Below are positions 34,370-42,216 of a stretch of DNA of 64,000 nucleotides, piece after piece; within the stretch, counting starts at the first letter, position 1, and each line of letters opens with the position of its first letter. Where the stretch lies: assembly GCA_037145635.1 (NCBI GenBank), contig JBBCXB010000003.1, positions 434,001-498,000 of the forward strand, read 5' to 3'. The position numbers and the translations under genes are program-made. The notes under the pieces are model-generated. The model ran no database searches, was not told the DNA's origin, and was given only the letters and a program-made list of their open reading frames with translations. This stretch comes from JAATFS01 sp037145635 (GTDB taxonomy: Bacteria > Pseudomonadota > Gammaproteobacteria > Xanthomonadales > Xanthomonadaceae).

Positions 34370-35581
34370 TCAGGCCAGCGCCGGCTGCGCCGGGGCGGCC
34401 GCGAGCACGCCGTCGCGCGCGCGGGCGAGGGCGTCGAGCAGGGCGTCGACCTGGGCCGGGGTGTGCAGGGCCGACAGCGTGATCCGCAGCCGCGCCTTGC
34501 CCTCGGGCACGGTCGGCGGGCGGATCGCGCCGACCAGGAAGCCGGCCTGCTCCAGTGCGGCCGCCAGCGCCATCACCGTGGTCTCGTCGCCGCACAGCAG
34601 CGGCTGGATCGGGGTGTCGGAGGCCATCAGCTCCAGGCCGTGGCGGCGCGCGCCCTCGCGGAAGCCGGCCACCCGCGTGGCCAGGCGCTCGCGCCGCCAC
34701 TCGTCGCGCCGCGCCAGCCGGACCGCGGCCAGTGCCGCGGCGGCCTGCGCCGCCGGCAGCGCGGTGGTGTAGAGGTAGGGGCGCGCGGTCTCGGCCAGGT
34801 GCCGCACCAGCGTCTCGTCGCCGACCACGGCCGCGCCATGGCCGCCCAGCGCCTTGCCCAGCGTGACCAGCTGCAGCGGCACCTCGGCCACGCCCAGGCC
34901 GGCCTCGGCGACGCAACCGCGCCCCTGCGGGCCGACCACGCCGACGCCGTGCGCGTCGTCGACGTACATCAGCGCATCCTGCATGCGCGCCACCAGGCTC
35001 AGCGCGCGCAGCGGCGCGAGGTCGCCGTCCATGCTGAAGACACCGTCGGTGACCAGCATCGCCGCGCCCTCGGGGGTGCTGCGCAGCTGGCGCATCGCGC
35101 CCTCCACGTCCAGGTGCGGGTAGCGCCGCAGGCGGCAGCCGGCCAGGCGCGTGGCGTCGATCAGGCTGGCGTGGTTGAGGCGGTCCTGCACGCACAGGTC
35201 GTCGTCCTCGCTCAGCAGCGCCTGCTGTACGGCCAGGTTGGCGACGAAGCCGCTGCCGAACAGCAGCGCGCGCGGATAGCCGAGCCAGTCGGCGAGCTCG
35301 CGCTCCAGGGCGTCATGCAGGTCGTGGTGGCCGCAGACCAGCGGCGAGGCGGTGGCGCCGGCGCCGTCGCGCGCGGCGGCGTCCTGCAGCGCGGCGACCA
35401 CCTCGAACTGCTGGGCCAGGCCCAGGTAGTCGTTGGAGCAGAAGCCGGTCAGCCAGCGGCCGTCGATCTCCACCTGGACGCCGTCGCGGCGCGACACGGC
35501 GCGGCGTACGCGCACCCGGCCCTGGGCGACGCGCAGGCTGCGCAGCGACTGGATGCGTTCGTGCAGGTCGGGGCGGGCCAT
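34370..35581 (-). CDS. bioF: 8-amino-7-oxononanoate synthase
   Basis: 403 residues. PLP enzyme joining pimeloyl thioester and L-alanine with loss of CO2. Conserved features: FCSNDYLGLAQ, SGFVANLAVQQALL, DDAHGVGVVGPQGRG (cofactor Asp and His) and the Schiff-base lysine in LVTLGKALGGHGA. The ATG at 35581 gives MARPDLHERIQSL. Second gene of the operon, 70 bp after bioB. bioA and bioD are not in the window. Confidence 0.95.
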   Translation of the reverse strand: MARPDLHERIQSLRSLRVAQGRVRVRRAVSRRDGVQVEIDGRWLTGFCSNDYLGLAQQFEVVAALQDAAARDGAGATASPLVCGHHDLHDALERELADWLGYPRALLFGSGFVANLAVQQALLSEDDDLCVQDRLNHASLIDATRLAGCRLRRYPHLDVEGAMRQLRSTPEGAAMLVTDGVFSMDGDLAPLRALSLVARMQDALMYVDDAHGVGVVGPQGRGCVAEAGLGVAEVPLQLVTLGKALGGHGAAVVGDETLVRHLAETARPYLYTTALPAAQAAAALAAVRLARRDEWRRERLATRVAGFREGARRHGLELMASDTPIQPLLCGDETTVMALAAALEQAGFLVGAIRPPTVPEGKARLRITLSALHTPAQVDALLDALARARDGVLAAAPAQPALA

Positions 35582-35651
35582 CGGCGTGGGGTCGGGGCGG
35601 GTGGGCTAGCGTAGCGTGTCGCCGTGGCGGTCGCCCAGTGCCGGGCGGGTG

Positions 35652-36686
35652 CTAGGCCGCCTGCCCGCAGCGGTCGCCGCCGGTGATGTCGGCATGCACG
35701 GTGCCGGGGTGGTCGTGGCCGTCGGCGTCGACCACGATCTGCATCGGGCGCAGGCCCAGCCGCTGGAACAACGCCTGGTCGCGCTCGGTGTCCGGGTTGC
35801 CGGTGGTCAGCAGCTTCTCGCCGTAGAAGATCGAGTTGGCGCCGGCCATGAAGCACAGCGCCTGCAGCTCGTCGCTCATCGCCTCGCGCCCGGCCGACAG
35901 CCGCACCATCGAGCGCGGCATGACGATGCGCGCCACCGCGATCATGCGCACGAACTCGAACGGGTCCAGTTCGCGGGTGCCGTGCAGCGGCGTCCCGGCG
36001 ACCTGCACCAGCCGGTTGATCGGCACCGAGTCCGGATGCGCGGGCAGGTTGGCCAGCGCCAGCAGCAGCCCGGCGCGGTGCTCGCGGGTCTCGCCCATGC
36101 CGACGATGCCGCCGCAGCAGGTCTTCAGCCCGGCCTCGCGCACGTGTTCCAGCGTGTCCAGGCGGTCCTGGTACTGGCGGGTGTGGATGATCGAGTCGTA
36201 GTAGTCCGGCGCGGTGTCGAGGTTGTGGTTGTAGTAGTCCAGGCCGGCGGCCTTGAGCGCCTGCGCCTGCGCGGGCGCGAGCATGCCCAGCGTGGCGCAG
36301 GTCTCCAGCCCCAGCGCCTTGACCTCGCGGATCATCGCCGCGACCTTGGGGATGTCGCGGTCCTTGGGCGAGCGCCAGGCCGCGCCCATGCAGAAGCGCG
36401 AGGCGCCGGCGGCCTTGGCCTGGCGCGCCTTGGCCACGACCTGGTCGGTGTCCATCAGCTTCTGTGCGCCGACGCCGGTGTCGTAGCGCTGCGCCTGCGG
36501 GCAGTAGGCGCAGTCCTCCGGGCAGCCGCCGGTCTTGACCGACAGCAGGGTGGAGACCTGGACCTCGGCCGGGTCGAAGTGCGCGCGGTGCACGCCGGCG
36601 GCGCGATGCAGCAGTTCCGGGAACGGCAGGTCGAACAGCGACAGCAATTCCTGGGCGTGCCAGTCGTGGCGGATGACAGCGGACAT
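35652..36686 (-). CDS. bioB: Biotin synthase
   Basis: 344 residues. Radical SAM enzyme inserting sulphur into dethiobiotin. The [4Fe-4S] motif is Cys55-x3-Cys59-x2-Cys62 (TGGCPEDCAYCPQ), and the [2Fe-2S]-cluster region is present (YYNHNLDTAPDYYDSI). The start selected, MSAVIRHDWHAQELLSLFDLPF, matches BioB proteins; an upstream ATG would add 22 residues. First gene of bioB-bioF-bioH-bioC; a BirA-like operator overlaps its likely promoter. Confidence 0.97.
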   Translation of the reverse strand: MSAVIRHDWHAQELLSLFDLPFPELLHRAAGVHRAHFDPAEVQVSTLLSVKTGGCPEDCAYCPQAQRYDTGVGAQKLMDTDQVVAKARQAKAAGASRFCMGAAWRSPKDRDIPKVAAMIREVKALGLETCATLGMLAPAQAQALKAAGLDYYNHNLDTAPDYYDSIIHTRQYQDRLDTLEHVREAGLKTCCGGIVGMGETREHRAGLLLALANLPAHPDSVPINRLVQVAGTPLHGTRELDPFEFVRMIAVARIVMPRSMVRLSAGREAMSDELQALCFMAGANSIFYGEKLLTTGNPDTERDQALFQRLGLRPMQIVVDADGHDHPGTVHADITGGDRCGQAA

Positions 36687-36723
36687 CGGGCTTTCCTGAC
36701 GGTATTCGGCTGGGACGGCAGGC

Positions 36724-36779
36724 AGTCTGGTGAGCATGGACGATGCTGTCAACGTGCAGGAGGGTGAGCAGGTTTACGG
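36724..36779 (-). promoter_or_regulatory. bioB promoter with BirA-like operator
   Basis: On the bioB strand TTGACA (36752-36747) is a perfect -35, followed after 17 bp by CAGACT (36729-36724) as a weak -10. Overlapping it, CTGTCAACG (36746-36754), 16 nt, GGTTTACGG (36771-36779) matches 13 of 18 bases of the BirA operator arms TTGTAAACC and GGTTTACAA; usual spacing is 14-15. The site extends into the 5' end of comF. Supported by position; the spacing and mismatches reduce certainty. Confidence 0.5.
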
Positions 36780-37467
36780 TTGGCGGCAGCGCCTGCGCCG
36801 CCTGCTGCTGCCCCCGCTGTGCCTGGTCTGCGCCGAGCCCGGCGCGGACGGCGGCGACCTGTGCGCGGCGTGCCGGGCGTCGTTGCCCTGGCAGGACAAC
36901 GCGTGCGGTCGCTGCGCGCTGCCGCTGCCGGGCCACGAGGCGGCCGGCGCGACGCGATGCGGTCGCTGCCTGGGGACGGCCTCGCCGCTGGCCGCCGCGG
37001 TGGCTGCGTTCGGCTATGCCTGGCCGGTGGACGGGCTGCTGCGGCGCTTCAAGTTCCACCACGACCTGGCGACCGGGCGCCTGCTGGGCGAACTGATGAT
37101 CCCGGCCTGCGCGCGGCAGGCGCGGCCGCAGGCGCTGGTGCCCGTGCCGCTGCACCGGCGGCGGCTGCGCCAGCGCGGCTACGACCAGGCGCTGGAACTG
37201 GCGCGGCCGCTCGCCCGCGCGCTGCAGCTGCCCTGCCTGCCGGGGCTGCGGCGGGTGCGGCCGACCGCGCCGCAATCGGCACTTGAGGCCGCCGCGCGCC
37301 GCCGCAACGTGCGCGGCGCATTCGCGGCCCAGGCCGGCCTGCCCGCGCACGTGGCCCTGGTCGACGACGTCATGACCACCGGCGCCACGCTGCAGGCGGC
37401 CGCCCTGGCGCTGCGCCGCAGCGGCGTGGCGCGGGTGGATGCCTGGGTGTGCGCGCGGGTGCCGTGA
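36736..37467 (+). CDS. comF: ComF-family phosphoribosyltransferase-like protein
   Basis: 243 residues. Two zinc-binding cysteine pairs (CLVC...CAAC and CGRC...CGRC, residues about 25-85) precede a phosphoribosyltransferase domain with VALVDDVMTTGATLQAA (PRPP loop). ComF proteins are needed for DNA uptake in competent bacteria such as Bacillus and Haemophilus; the precise activity is uncertain. The ATG at 36736 overlaps the probable bioB promoter; a GTG at 36754 would shorten the N terminus by six residues without touching the zinc site. Convergent with ubiA. Confidence 0.88.
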   Translation: MDDAVNVQEGEQVYGWRQRLRRLLLPPLCLVCAEPGADGGDLCAACRASLPWQDNACGRCALPLPGHEAAGATRCGRCLGTASPLAAAVAAFGYAWPVDGLLRRFKFHHDLATGRLLGELMIPACARQARPQALVPVPLHRRRLRQRGYDQALELARPLARALQLPCLPGLRRVRPTAPQSALEAAARRRNVRGAFAAQAGLPAHVALVDDVMTTGATLQAAALALRRSGVARVDAWVCARVP

Positions 37468-37488
37468 GCGCCGCGGCGTCCGGCCAGC

Positions 37489-38394
37489 CTAGGCCGGCGC
37501 GCGCGCGGCCAGGGCGGCGGCGATGCCGGCGAACACCGCCAGCCCCACCCAGTTGTTGTGCAGGAAGGCGCGGAAGCAGGGGCCGCGCTCGCGCCGGCGC
37601 GCGATCGCGAACTCGTAGCCGACCAGCGCGACGGCCACGGCCAGCCCCACCCAGAAGTACCGGCCGAGTTGCGCGCGCAGGCCCACCAGCGCCAGCGCGG
37701 CGAAGGTCAGCGCGTACAGCACCCCCTGCGCGACCAGGTCGAGGTCGCCGAACAGGATGGCGGTGGACTTGGAGCCCATCCGCAGGTCGTCCTCGCGGTC
37801 GACCATGGCGTACCAGGTGTCGTAGGCGGTGGCCCAGAGGATGTTGGCCGCGTACAGCAGCCACGCCAGCGCCGGCACCTCGCCCTGCACCGCGGCGAAC
37901 GCCATCGGGATGCCCCAGCCGAAGGCCATGCCCAGGTAGACCTGCGGCAGGTAGGTGTAGCGCTTGAGATACGGGTAGCTGGCGGCCAGGAACAGGGCTG
38001 GCACGCTCAGCGCGAGCGTCAGCCCGTCGAGCGTCAGCACCAGGGCCAGCGCCACCAGCATCAGCACCGCGAACACCCACAGCGCCTCGCGCCCGGACAC
38101 CGCGCCGGTGGCCAGCGGGCGCTCGCGGGTGCGTTCCACGTGCGGGTCCAGCCAGCGGTCGGCGTAGTCGTTGATCACGCAGCCGGCCGAGCGCGTCAGC
38201 CAGACCCCGGCGGTGAACACGAACAGCGTCCACAGCGGCGGCACTCCGCCGGCGGCCAGCCACAGCGCCCACCAGGTGGGCCAGAGCAGCAGCAGGCTGC
38301 CGATCGGGCGGTCGCCACGTACCAGTTTCCAGTAGTTCGCCAGGCGGTTGCGCCAGTACGGTGGCGGGGCGGGCGTGAGCGAGTCGTGCTTCAT
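37489..38394 (-). CDS. ubiA: 4-hydroxybenzoate polyprenyltransferase
   Basis: 301 residues, about eight membrane helices. Prenylates 4-hydroxybenzoate for ubiquinone synthesis in the inner membrane. Both Mg-diphosphate motifs are visible: NDYADRWLD (residues 75-83) and DREDDLRMGSKS. The ATG at 38394 gives MKHDSLTPAPPPYWRNRLANYWKL. It uses the same aromatic acid that PobA degrades, but it is unconnected in this locus. Only 21 bp separate its stop from comF. Confidence 0.96.
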   Translation of the reverse strand: MKHDSLTPAPPPYWRNRLANYWKLVRGDRPIGSLLLLWPTWWALWLAAGGVPPLWTLFVFTAGVWLTRSAGCVINDYADRWLDPHVERTRERPLATGAVSGREALWVFAVLMLVALALVLTLDGLTLALSVPALFLAASYPYLKRYTYLPQVYLGMAFGWGIPMAFAAVQGEVPALAWLLYAANILWATAYDTWYAMVDREDDLRMGSKSTAILFGDLDLVAQGVLYALTFAALALVGLRAQLGRYFWVGLAVAVALVGYEFAIARRRERGPCFRAFLHNNWVGLAVFAGIAAALAARAPA

Positions 38395-38573
38395 CGCGTA
38401 AAGCGTAGCAGCCCGCCCGCCGTGCGGTCATCGGTGCGGCGGCCGGCGCAGGTCGCGTCGCGGCCCCGCTGCCTTGCCCGCCACCGGCGCAGGCCGGGCG
38501 GCCACCGTGCAGGGCCGGTCCCGATCAGGGAATGCACGCAACGGCTCCGGCTCTGGCATAATGGGCGACCGAC

Positions 38574-38650
38574 GCGCCTGTAGCTCAGCCGGATAGAGTA
38601 GTGGCTTCCGAAGCCATTGGTCGGGGGTTCGAATCCCTCCAGGCGCACCA
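38574..38650 (+). tRNA. tRNA-Arg (anticodon CCG)
   Basis: A 77-nt cloverleaf with an encoded 3' CCA: acceptor GCGCCTG/CAGGCGC, D arm beginning TAGCTCAGCC, anticodon stem GTGGC/GCCAT with loop TTCCGAA (CCG at its centre), and T loop GGTTCGAAT. A -10-like CATAAT lies at 38557-38562, eleven bases upstream. It reads the Arg codon CGG, a frequent codon in this GC-rich genome. Short and intact; no integration duplicate of its 3' end was noticed nearby. Confidence 0.97.
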
Positions 38651-38714
38651 AATTCCCGTTTCGGCCCGTCGCCCCGCATTCCGATGCCCGGGCTGCCGGG
38701 CCGAAGTCGTTTCT

Positions 38715-38745
38715 GCGGGCCGGCGGATCGCGTCCGCCGGCCCGC
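38715..38745. terminator. 13-bp perfect hairpin between tRNA-Arg and the HPF-like gene
   Basis: Arms GCGGGCCGGCGGA (38715-38727) and TCCGCCGGCCCGC (38733-38745) with a TCGCG loop. It lies 64 bp after the tRNA and 10 bp after the HPF stop on the other strand, so it can end both transcripts. There is no T-run on either side. Confidence 0.5.
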
Positions 38746-38755
38746 GCGCCGCGGC

Positions 38756-39094
38756 TCAGTCCAACGCCACGTCCACGTCCACCCGCTGCGACTGCTTGCC
38801 GCGCGCGTGGTCGATGGCATGGCGCAGCTTGCGGGCCGCGCCCGTGACCGCGCCGGCGGTGGTGGCGGCGGCGTCGCTGACCGCCAGCGGCGCGCTGCCG
38901 GCCAGTCGCGCCTCGATCCGGCAGACGCGGTCGTCCTCGCCGCGGCGCTGGCCGTTGACGTCGCTGAGATGCACCTCGATGCGGGTGATCTCGCTGGCCA
39001 GGTGGCCGACCTGGGCGTCGAGGCTGCGCTCGACGTGCTGGGTCACCGAGGGATCGTTCTGCACGTGGTTGTCGGTCTGGATCTGGATCTTCAT
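38756..39094 (-). CDS. HPF/RaiA-family ribosome-associated protein
   Basis: 112 residues, the length of short hibernation-factor-like proteins. Beta-alpha-beta pattern MKIQIQTDNHVQNDPSVTQHVERSLDAQVGHLASEITRIEVHLSD and basic helix AARKLRHAIDHARGKQSQR. This family binds the ribosomal A/P-site region in stationary phase; this variant, with a variable middle loop and acidic tail, is a divergent member and is not clearly RaiA or HPF itself. It probably responds to stress, but no regulatory site was identified. GGAGGA lies seven bases upstream of the ATG. Confidence 0.82.
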   Translation of the reverse strand: MKIQIQTDNHVQNDPSVTQHVERSLDAQVGHLASEITRIEVHLSDVNGQRRGEDDRVCRIEARLAGSAPLAVSDAAATTAGAVTGAARKLRHAIDHARGKQSQRVDVDVALD

Positions 39095-39329
39095 GGCGTT
39101 GTCCTCCTGGGTAGGGCATCCACGTGCGGGGATGCGGGTGTGACCCGATTGTGCGTCGGCGCCCCGCTATGGAGAGGTGACGAAGTGCCGCACCCGCCGC
39201 CGGCCGCGCACGGCATTGCCGGGCATAGCCGCAGCAGGCCGGCCGCGGCCCGCAGGGGCGACCGTCTGGCCTGCCGGATGCGTTGCCGTGGTGGCGTGTA
39301 GGTCGCGAGCTTTAGCGAATGCTGGACGC

Positions 39330-39588
39330 TTGCCCTGTTGCCCTGTTGCCTGTTGCCTGTTGCCTGTTGCCTTGTCAGCCATCAGCCATCAGCCGCCGCC
39401 CGTCAGCCATCCGCCATCCGCCAACCGGTCTCTGCCCCTGCCCCTGCTCCCCGGCCCTGCGCGCGCTGTCCAACCATCCAACCGCCAACCGCCAACCGCC
39501 AACGGTTCAACGGTTCAACGGTCACCGGCCCACCGCTGAGCCGATCTGCCGCCCCGCCGCCCTGCCGTTCCGCCATTCCGCCATTCCG
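39330..39588. repeat. Mosaic of short 7-8-bp tandem arrays
   Basis: Consecutive arrays: TTGCC(C)TG six times (39330-39373); seven degenerate CAGCCAT/CCGCCAT heptamers (39376-39424); GCCAACC three times (39484-39504); CGGTTCAA twice (39503-39518) and CCATTCCG-type octamers three times (39565-39588). They fill most of 39095-39696, the gap before the channel gene. Each array is short but exact, and the units differ from each other. Flanking 39095-39329 shows nothing recognisable. Confidence 0.9.
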
Positions 39589-39696
39589 CCGCGTGCTGCG
39601 CGCCGCGCCGTCCGGCGCGGCAGCGGGGGACCGCTTCCGTGGCTTGGCTTACCATGCAGCCACGCGCGGTGGTCCGCGCATGGCTGCGTGTGCTGC

Positions 39697-42141
39697 GTGT
39701 TTCCCATCCTGTCCCGTCATGTCGCCGGCTGTTGCCGCCTGTTGCTGGTTCTGCTGCTCTGCGGCGCACTGGCTGGAATCGCCCAGGCCCAGGCCGACGG
39801 ATCGGTCCTGCCGGAGGTGCAGGACCAGCTCGATCAGGCCGAGAAGGCGCTGGCCGAGGCGCAGCGGGCGGTCGACGACGCCAAGGAGCCGGAGGCGTTC
39901 AACCAGATCAGCGACAGCGTGCTGCAGGTGCAGCGCGAGGCGCAGGCCGCGGTGCGCGCGCTGAGCCCGGCGCTGGAGCAGGTGCAGGCGCGGCTCAAGC
40001 CGCTGGGCGAGGCACAGAAGGACGAGTCGCGCGACATCGCCGGCGAGCGCAAGGCGCTGCAGCAACAGCAGAACGCGCTGGACTCGGCCAAGAAGCGCGG
40101 CGAACTGCTGGCGCTGGAGGCGACCCAGTTCGGCGAGTCGCTGGAACGGACCCGGGTGCAGCGCTTCAACGAGCGGCTGACCCTGCGCGTGGCCTCACCG
40201 CTGTCGCCGGCGCTGTGGAAGCTGCTGGCCGCGCAGTCCGAGCTGGACCGCGGCAAGCTGCGCGCGGTCAACGCGTCGGCGCTGAAGGCTGTGCGCGAGG
40301 CGGTGGCGGAGCGCGGCTACGGCCTGCTGGCCACGGGCGTGGCGGTGGCGCTGCTGCTGGTGTTCCCGCTGAGGCTGCTGCTGCGCCATCTGGGCCGCCG
40401 CTTCGCCGCCACCCGCGCACCCGGCGGGCGCCTGCGGCGCTCGGGCCTGGCGCTGTGGCTGCTGCTGGTCGGCACGCTCAGCGTGGGGCTGGCGGCGCTG
40501 GTGCTGATGCAGTGCCTGCGCGCGATCGGCGCGGTACCGGCACGGCTGGACCCGCTCGCCGATGCGTTCGTGACCGCCAGCTTCGTGGCCGCGTTCATCG
40601 GCTCGCTCAGCGCGAGCCTGCTGATGCCGCGCCAGCCGTCGTGGCGGCTGTTCGCGATCGACGACGACACCGCGATCCGGCTGGGCCGGCAGTGCCACGC
40701 GGTCGCGGTGCTGACCTGGATCTGCGGCCTGGCGCTGGCCGTGCACCAGGTGGCGCGGGTGGGCACCGCGCTGCTGACCGCCACCGACGGCGTGGCCGCG
40801 CTGCTCTACATCGGCCTGATCCTGCTGACGCTGGGCGGGCTGTCGCTGCGCGCGCGCGCGGCGCGGGTCGGCGATGCCGAGGCGAACGCGGCGGTGACCT
40901 CGCGCGGCAGCGGCGTGATCGTGCTGGTGCGCCTGCTCGGCCACCTGACCGTGGTCACGGCGCTGGTGGCGGCGCTGTTCGGCTACATCAACTTCGCGCT
41001 GTTCCTCACCCGCCAGATCGTCTGGGTGGTGCTGGTGTGGAGCCTGGTCGCGCTGCTGATGGCCTTCGCCGCGGACCTGATCGCCTGGGTGTTCAAGCCC
41101 GAGGGACGCTTCAGCCGCGCGCTGTCGCACGTGGCCGGCCTGCGCGCCGGGCGCCTGGTGCAGCTCGGCGTGCTGCTGTCGGCGGTGGTGCGCACGCTGC
41201 TGGTGCTGGGCGGCCTGGGCGCGCTGCTGCTGCCCTACGGCACCAACCTGTCGATGTTCGCCGGCTGGACCGACGCGCTGGTGCAGGGCGTACGCCTGGG
41301 CAAGGACCTGGTGATCACGCCCAGCGGCATCGTCAAGGCGGTCGGGGTGCTGGTGATCGGCATGGGCCTGGTCAACCTGTTCCAGCGCTGGCTGACCCAT
41401 ACCTACCTGCCCGAGACCGAACTGGACGCCGGGGCGCGCAACTCGGTCAGCACCGTGTCGCGCTACATCGGCCTGCTGCTGGTGGTGCTGTGGACCCTGG
41501 CCGCGCTGGGCGTGGGGCTGGGCCAGCTGGCGCTGGTGTTGAGCGCGCTGTCGGTGGGCATCGGCTTCGGCCTGCAGGCGATCACCCAGAACTTCGTGTC
41601 GGGCCTGATCCTGCTGGCCGAACGCCCGGTCAAGATCGGCGACTGGGTCCGCATCGGCGACCAGGAGGGCGACATCCGCAAGATCAACGTGCGCGCCACC
41701 GAGATCCAGGTCGGCGACCGCTCCACCCTGATCGTGCCCAATTCCGAGCTGATCACCAAGAGCGTGCGCAACATGACCCTGTCCAATCCCAAGGGGCGGG
41801 TGCAGCTGCAGTTTTCGGTGCCGCTGGACACCGACGTGGAGCACGTGCGCACGCTGCTGCTGCGGCTGTTCGGCGAGCACCCCAAGGTGCTGGAGGACCC
41901 GGCGCCGTCGGTGTTCATCGACTCCATCGCCGCGGGGCAGGTGGCGTTCAACAGCTTCTGCTACGTCAGCAGCCCGCGCGATGCCTACGGCGTACGCAGC
42001 GACCTGTTCTTCGCGCTGCTGCAGCGCATGGCCAGCGAGGGCATCGAGCTGCAGTCGCCGCAGGACATCCGCATCAGCGGCGCGGCCGCGCTGCAGGCCG
42101 CCGGTGGCCTGCAGCCGGAACCGCAGCCGCCGGCCGCCTAG
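39697..42141 (+). CDS. Mechanosensitive ion channel, MscS family (DUF3772-type)
   Basis: 814 residues. The GTG at 39697 gives a signal peptide VFPILSRHVAGCCRLLLVLLLCGALAGIAQAQA; the frame is open further upstream through the tandem repeats, but those residues (Cys/Pro-rich) look like chance. After the signal, a coiled-coil periplasmic domain (about residues 30-200) leads to roughly ten membrane helices and the MscS pore/beta module SVGIGFGLQAITQNFVSGLILL and ERPVKIGDWV. It protects against osmotic downshock. No ATG start is available in frame near the signal peptide. Followed by a hairpin and convergent opgB. Confidence 0.88.
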   Translation: MFPILSRHVAGCCRLLLVLLLCGALAGIAQAQADGSVLPEVQDQLDQAEKALAEAQRAVDDAKEPEAFNQISDSVLQVQREAQAAVRALSPALEQVQARLKPLGEAQKDESRDIAGERKALQQQQNALDSAKKRGELLALEATQFGESLERTRVQRFNERLTLRVASPLSPALWKLLAAQSELDRGKLRAVNASALKAVREAVAERGYGLLATGVAVALLLVFPLRLLLRHLGRRFAATRAPGGRLRRSGLALWLLLVGTLSVGLAALVLMQCLRAIGAVPARLDPLADAFVTASFVAAFIGSLSASLLMPRQPSWRLFAIDDDTAIRLGRQCHAVAVLTWICGLALAVHQVARVGTALLTATDGVAALLYIGLILLTLGGLSLRARAARVGDAEANAAVTSRGSGVIVLVRLLGHLTVVTALVAALFGYINFALFLTRQIVWVVLVWSLVALLMAFAADLIAWVFKPEGRFSRALSHVAGLRAGRLVQLGVLLSAVVRTLLVLGGLGALLLPYGTNLSMFAGWTDALVQGVRLGKDLVITPSGIVKAVGVLVIGMGLVNLFQRWLTHTYLPETELDAGARNSVSTVSRYIGLLLVVLWTLAALGVGLGQLALVLSALSVGIGFGLQAITQNFVSGLILLAERPVKIGDWVRIGDQEGDIRKINVRATEIQVGDRSTLIVPNSELITKSVRNMTLSNPKGRVQLQFSVPLDTDVEHVRTLLLRLFGEHPKVLEDPAPSVFIDSIAAGQVAFNSFCYVSSPRDAYGVRSDLFFALLQRMASEGIELQSPQDIRISGAAALQAAGGLQPEPQPPAA

Positions 42142-42157
42142 GCGCGGCGGCACGCCG

Positions 42158-42183
42158 CCGGACCCCACGCGCGTGGGGTCCGG
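42158..42183. terminator. Hairpin between the MscS-type gene and opgB
   Basis: Perfect 11-bp stem CCGGACCCCAC (42158-42168) with GTGGGGTCCGG (42173-42183) and GCGC loop. It lies 17 bp past one stop and 34 bp before the other on the reverse strand, so it can serve both transcripts. No T-run. Confidence 0.55.
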
Positions 42184-42216
42184 AACGCTTCGGTGCAGGC
42201 GCCGTCCCGGCGCCGC

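Noticed and set aside
38574..38650. tRNA-Arg as an attachment site of an integrated element
   Set aside because: No partial copy of the tRNA 3' end and no integrase were seen in the flanking sequence.
39319..39696. An N-terminal extension of the channel protein through the tandem repeats
   Set aside because: The extra residues are Cys/Pro/Arg-rich and follow the repeats; the signal peptide beginning at the GTG at 39697 is a better start.
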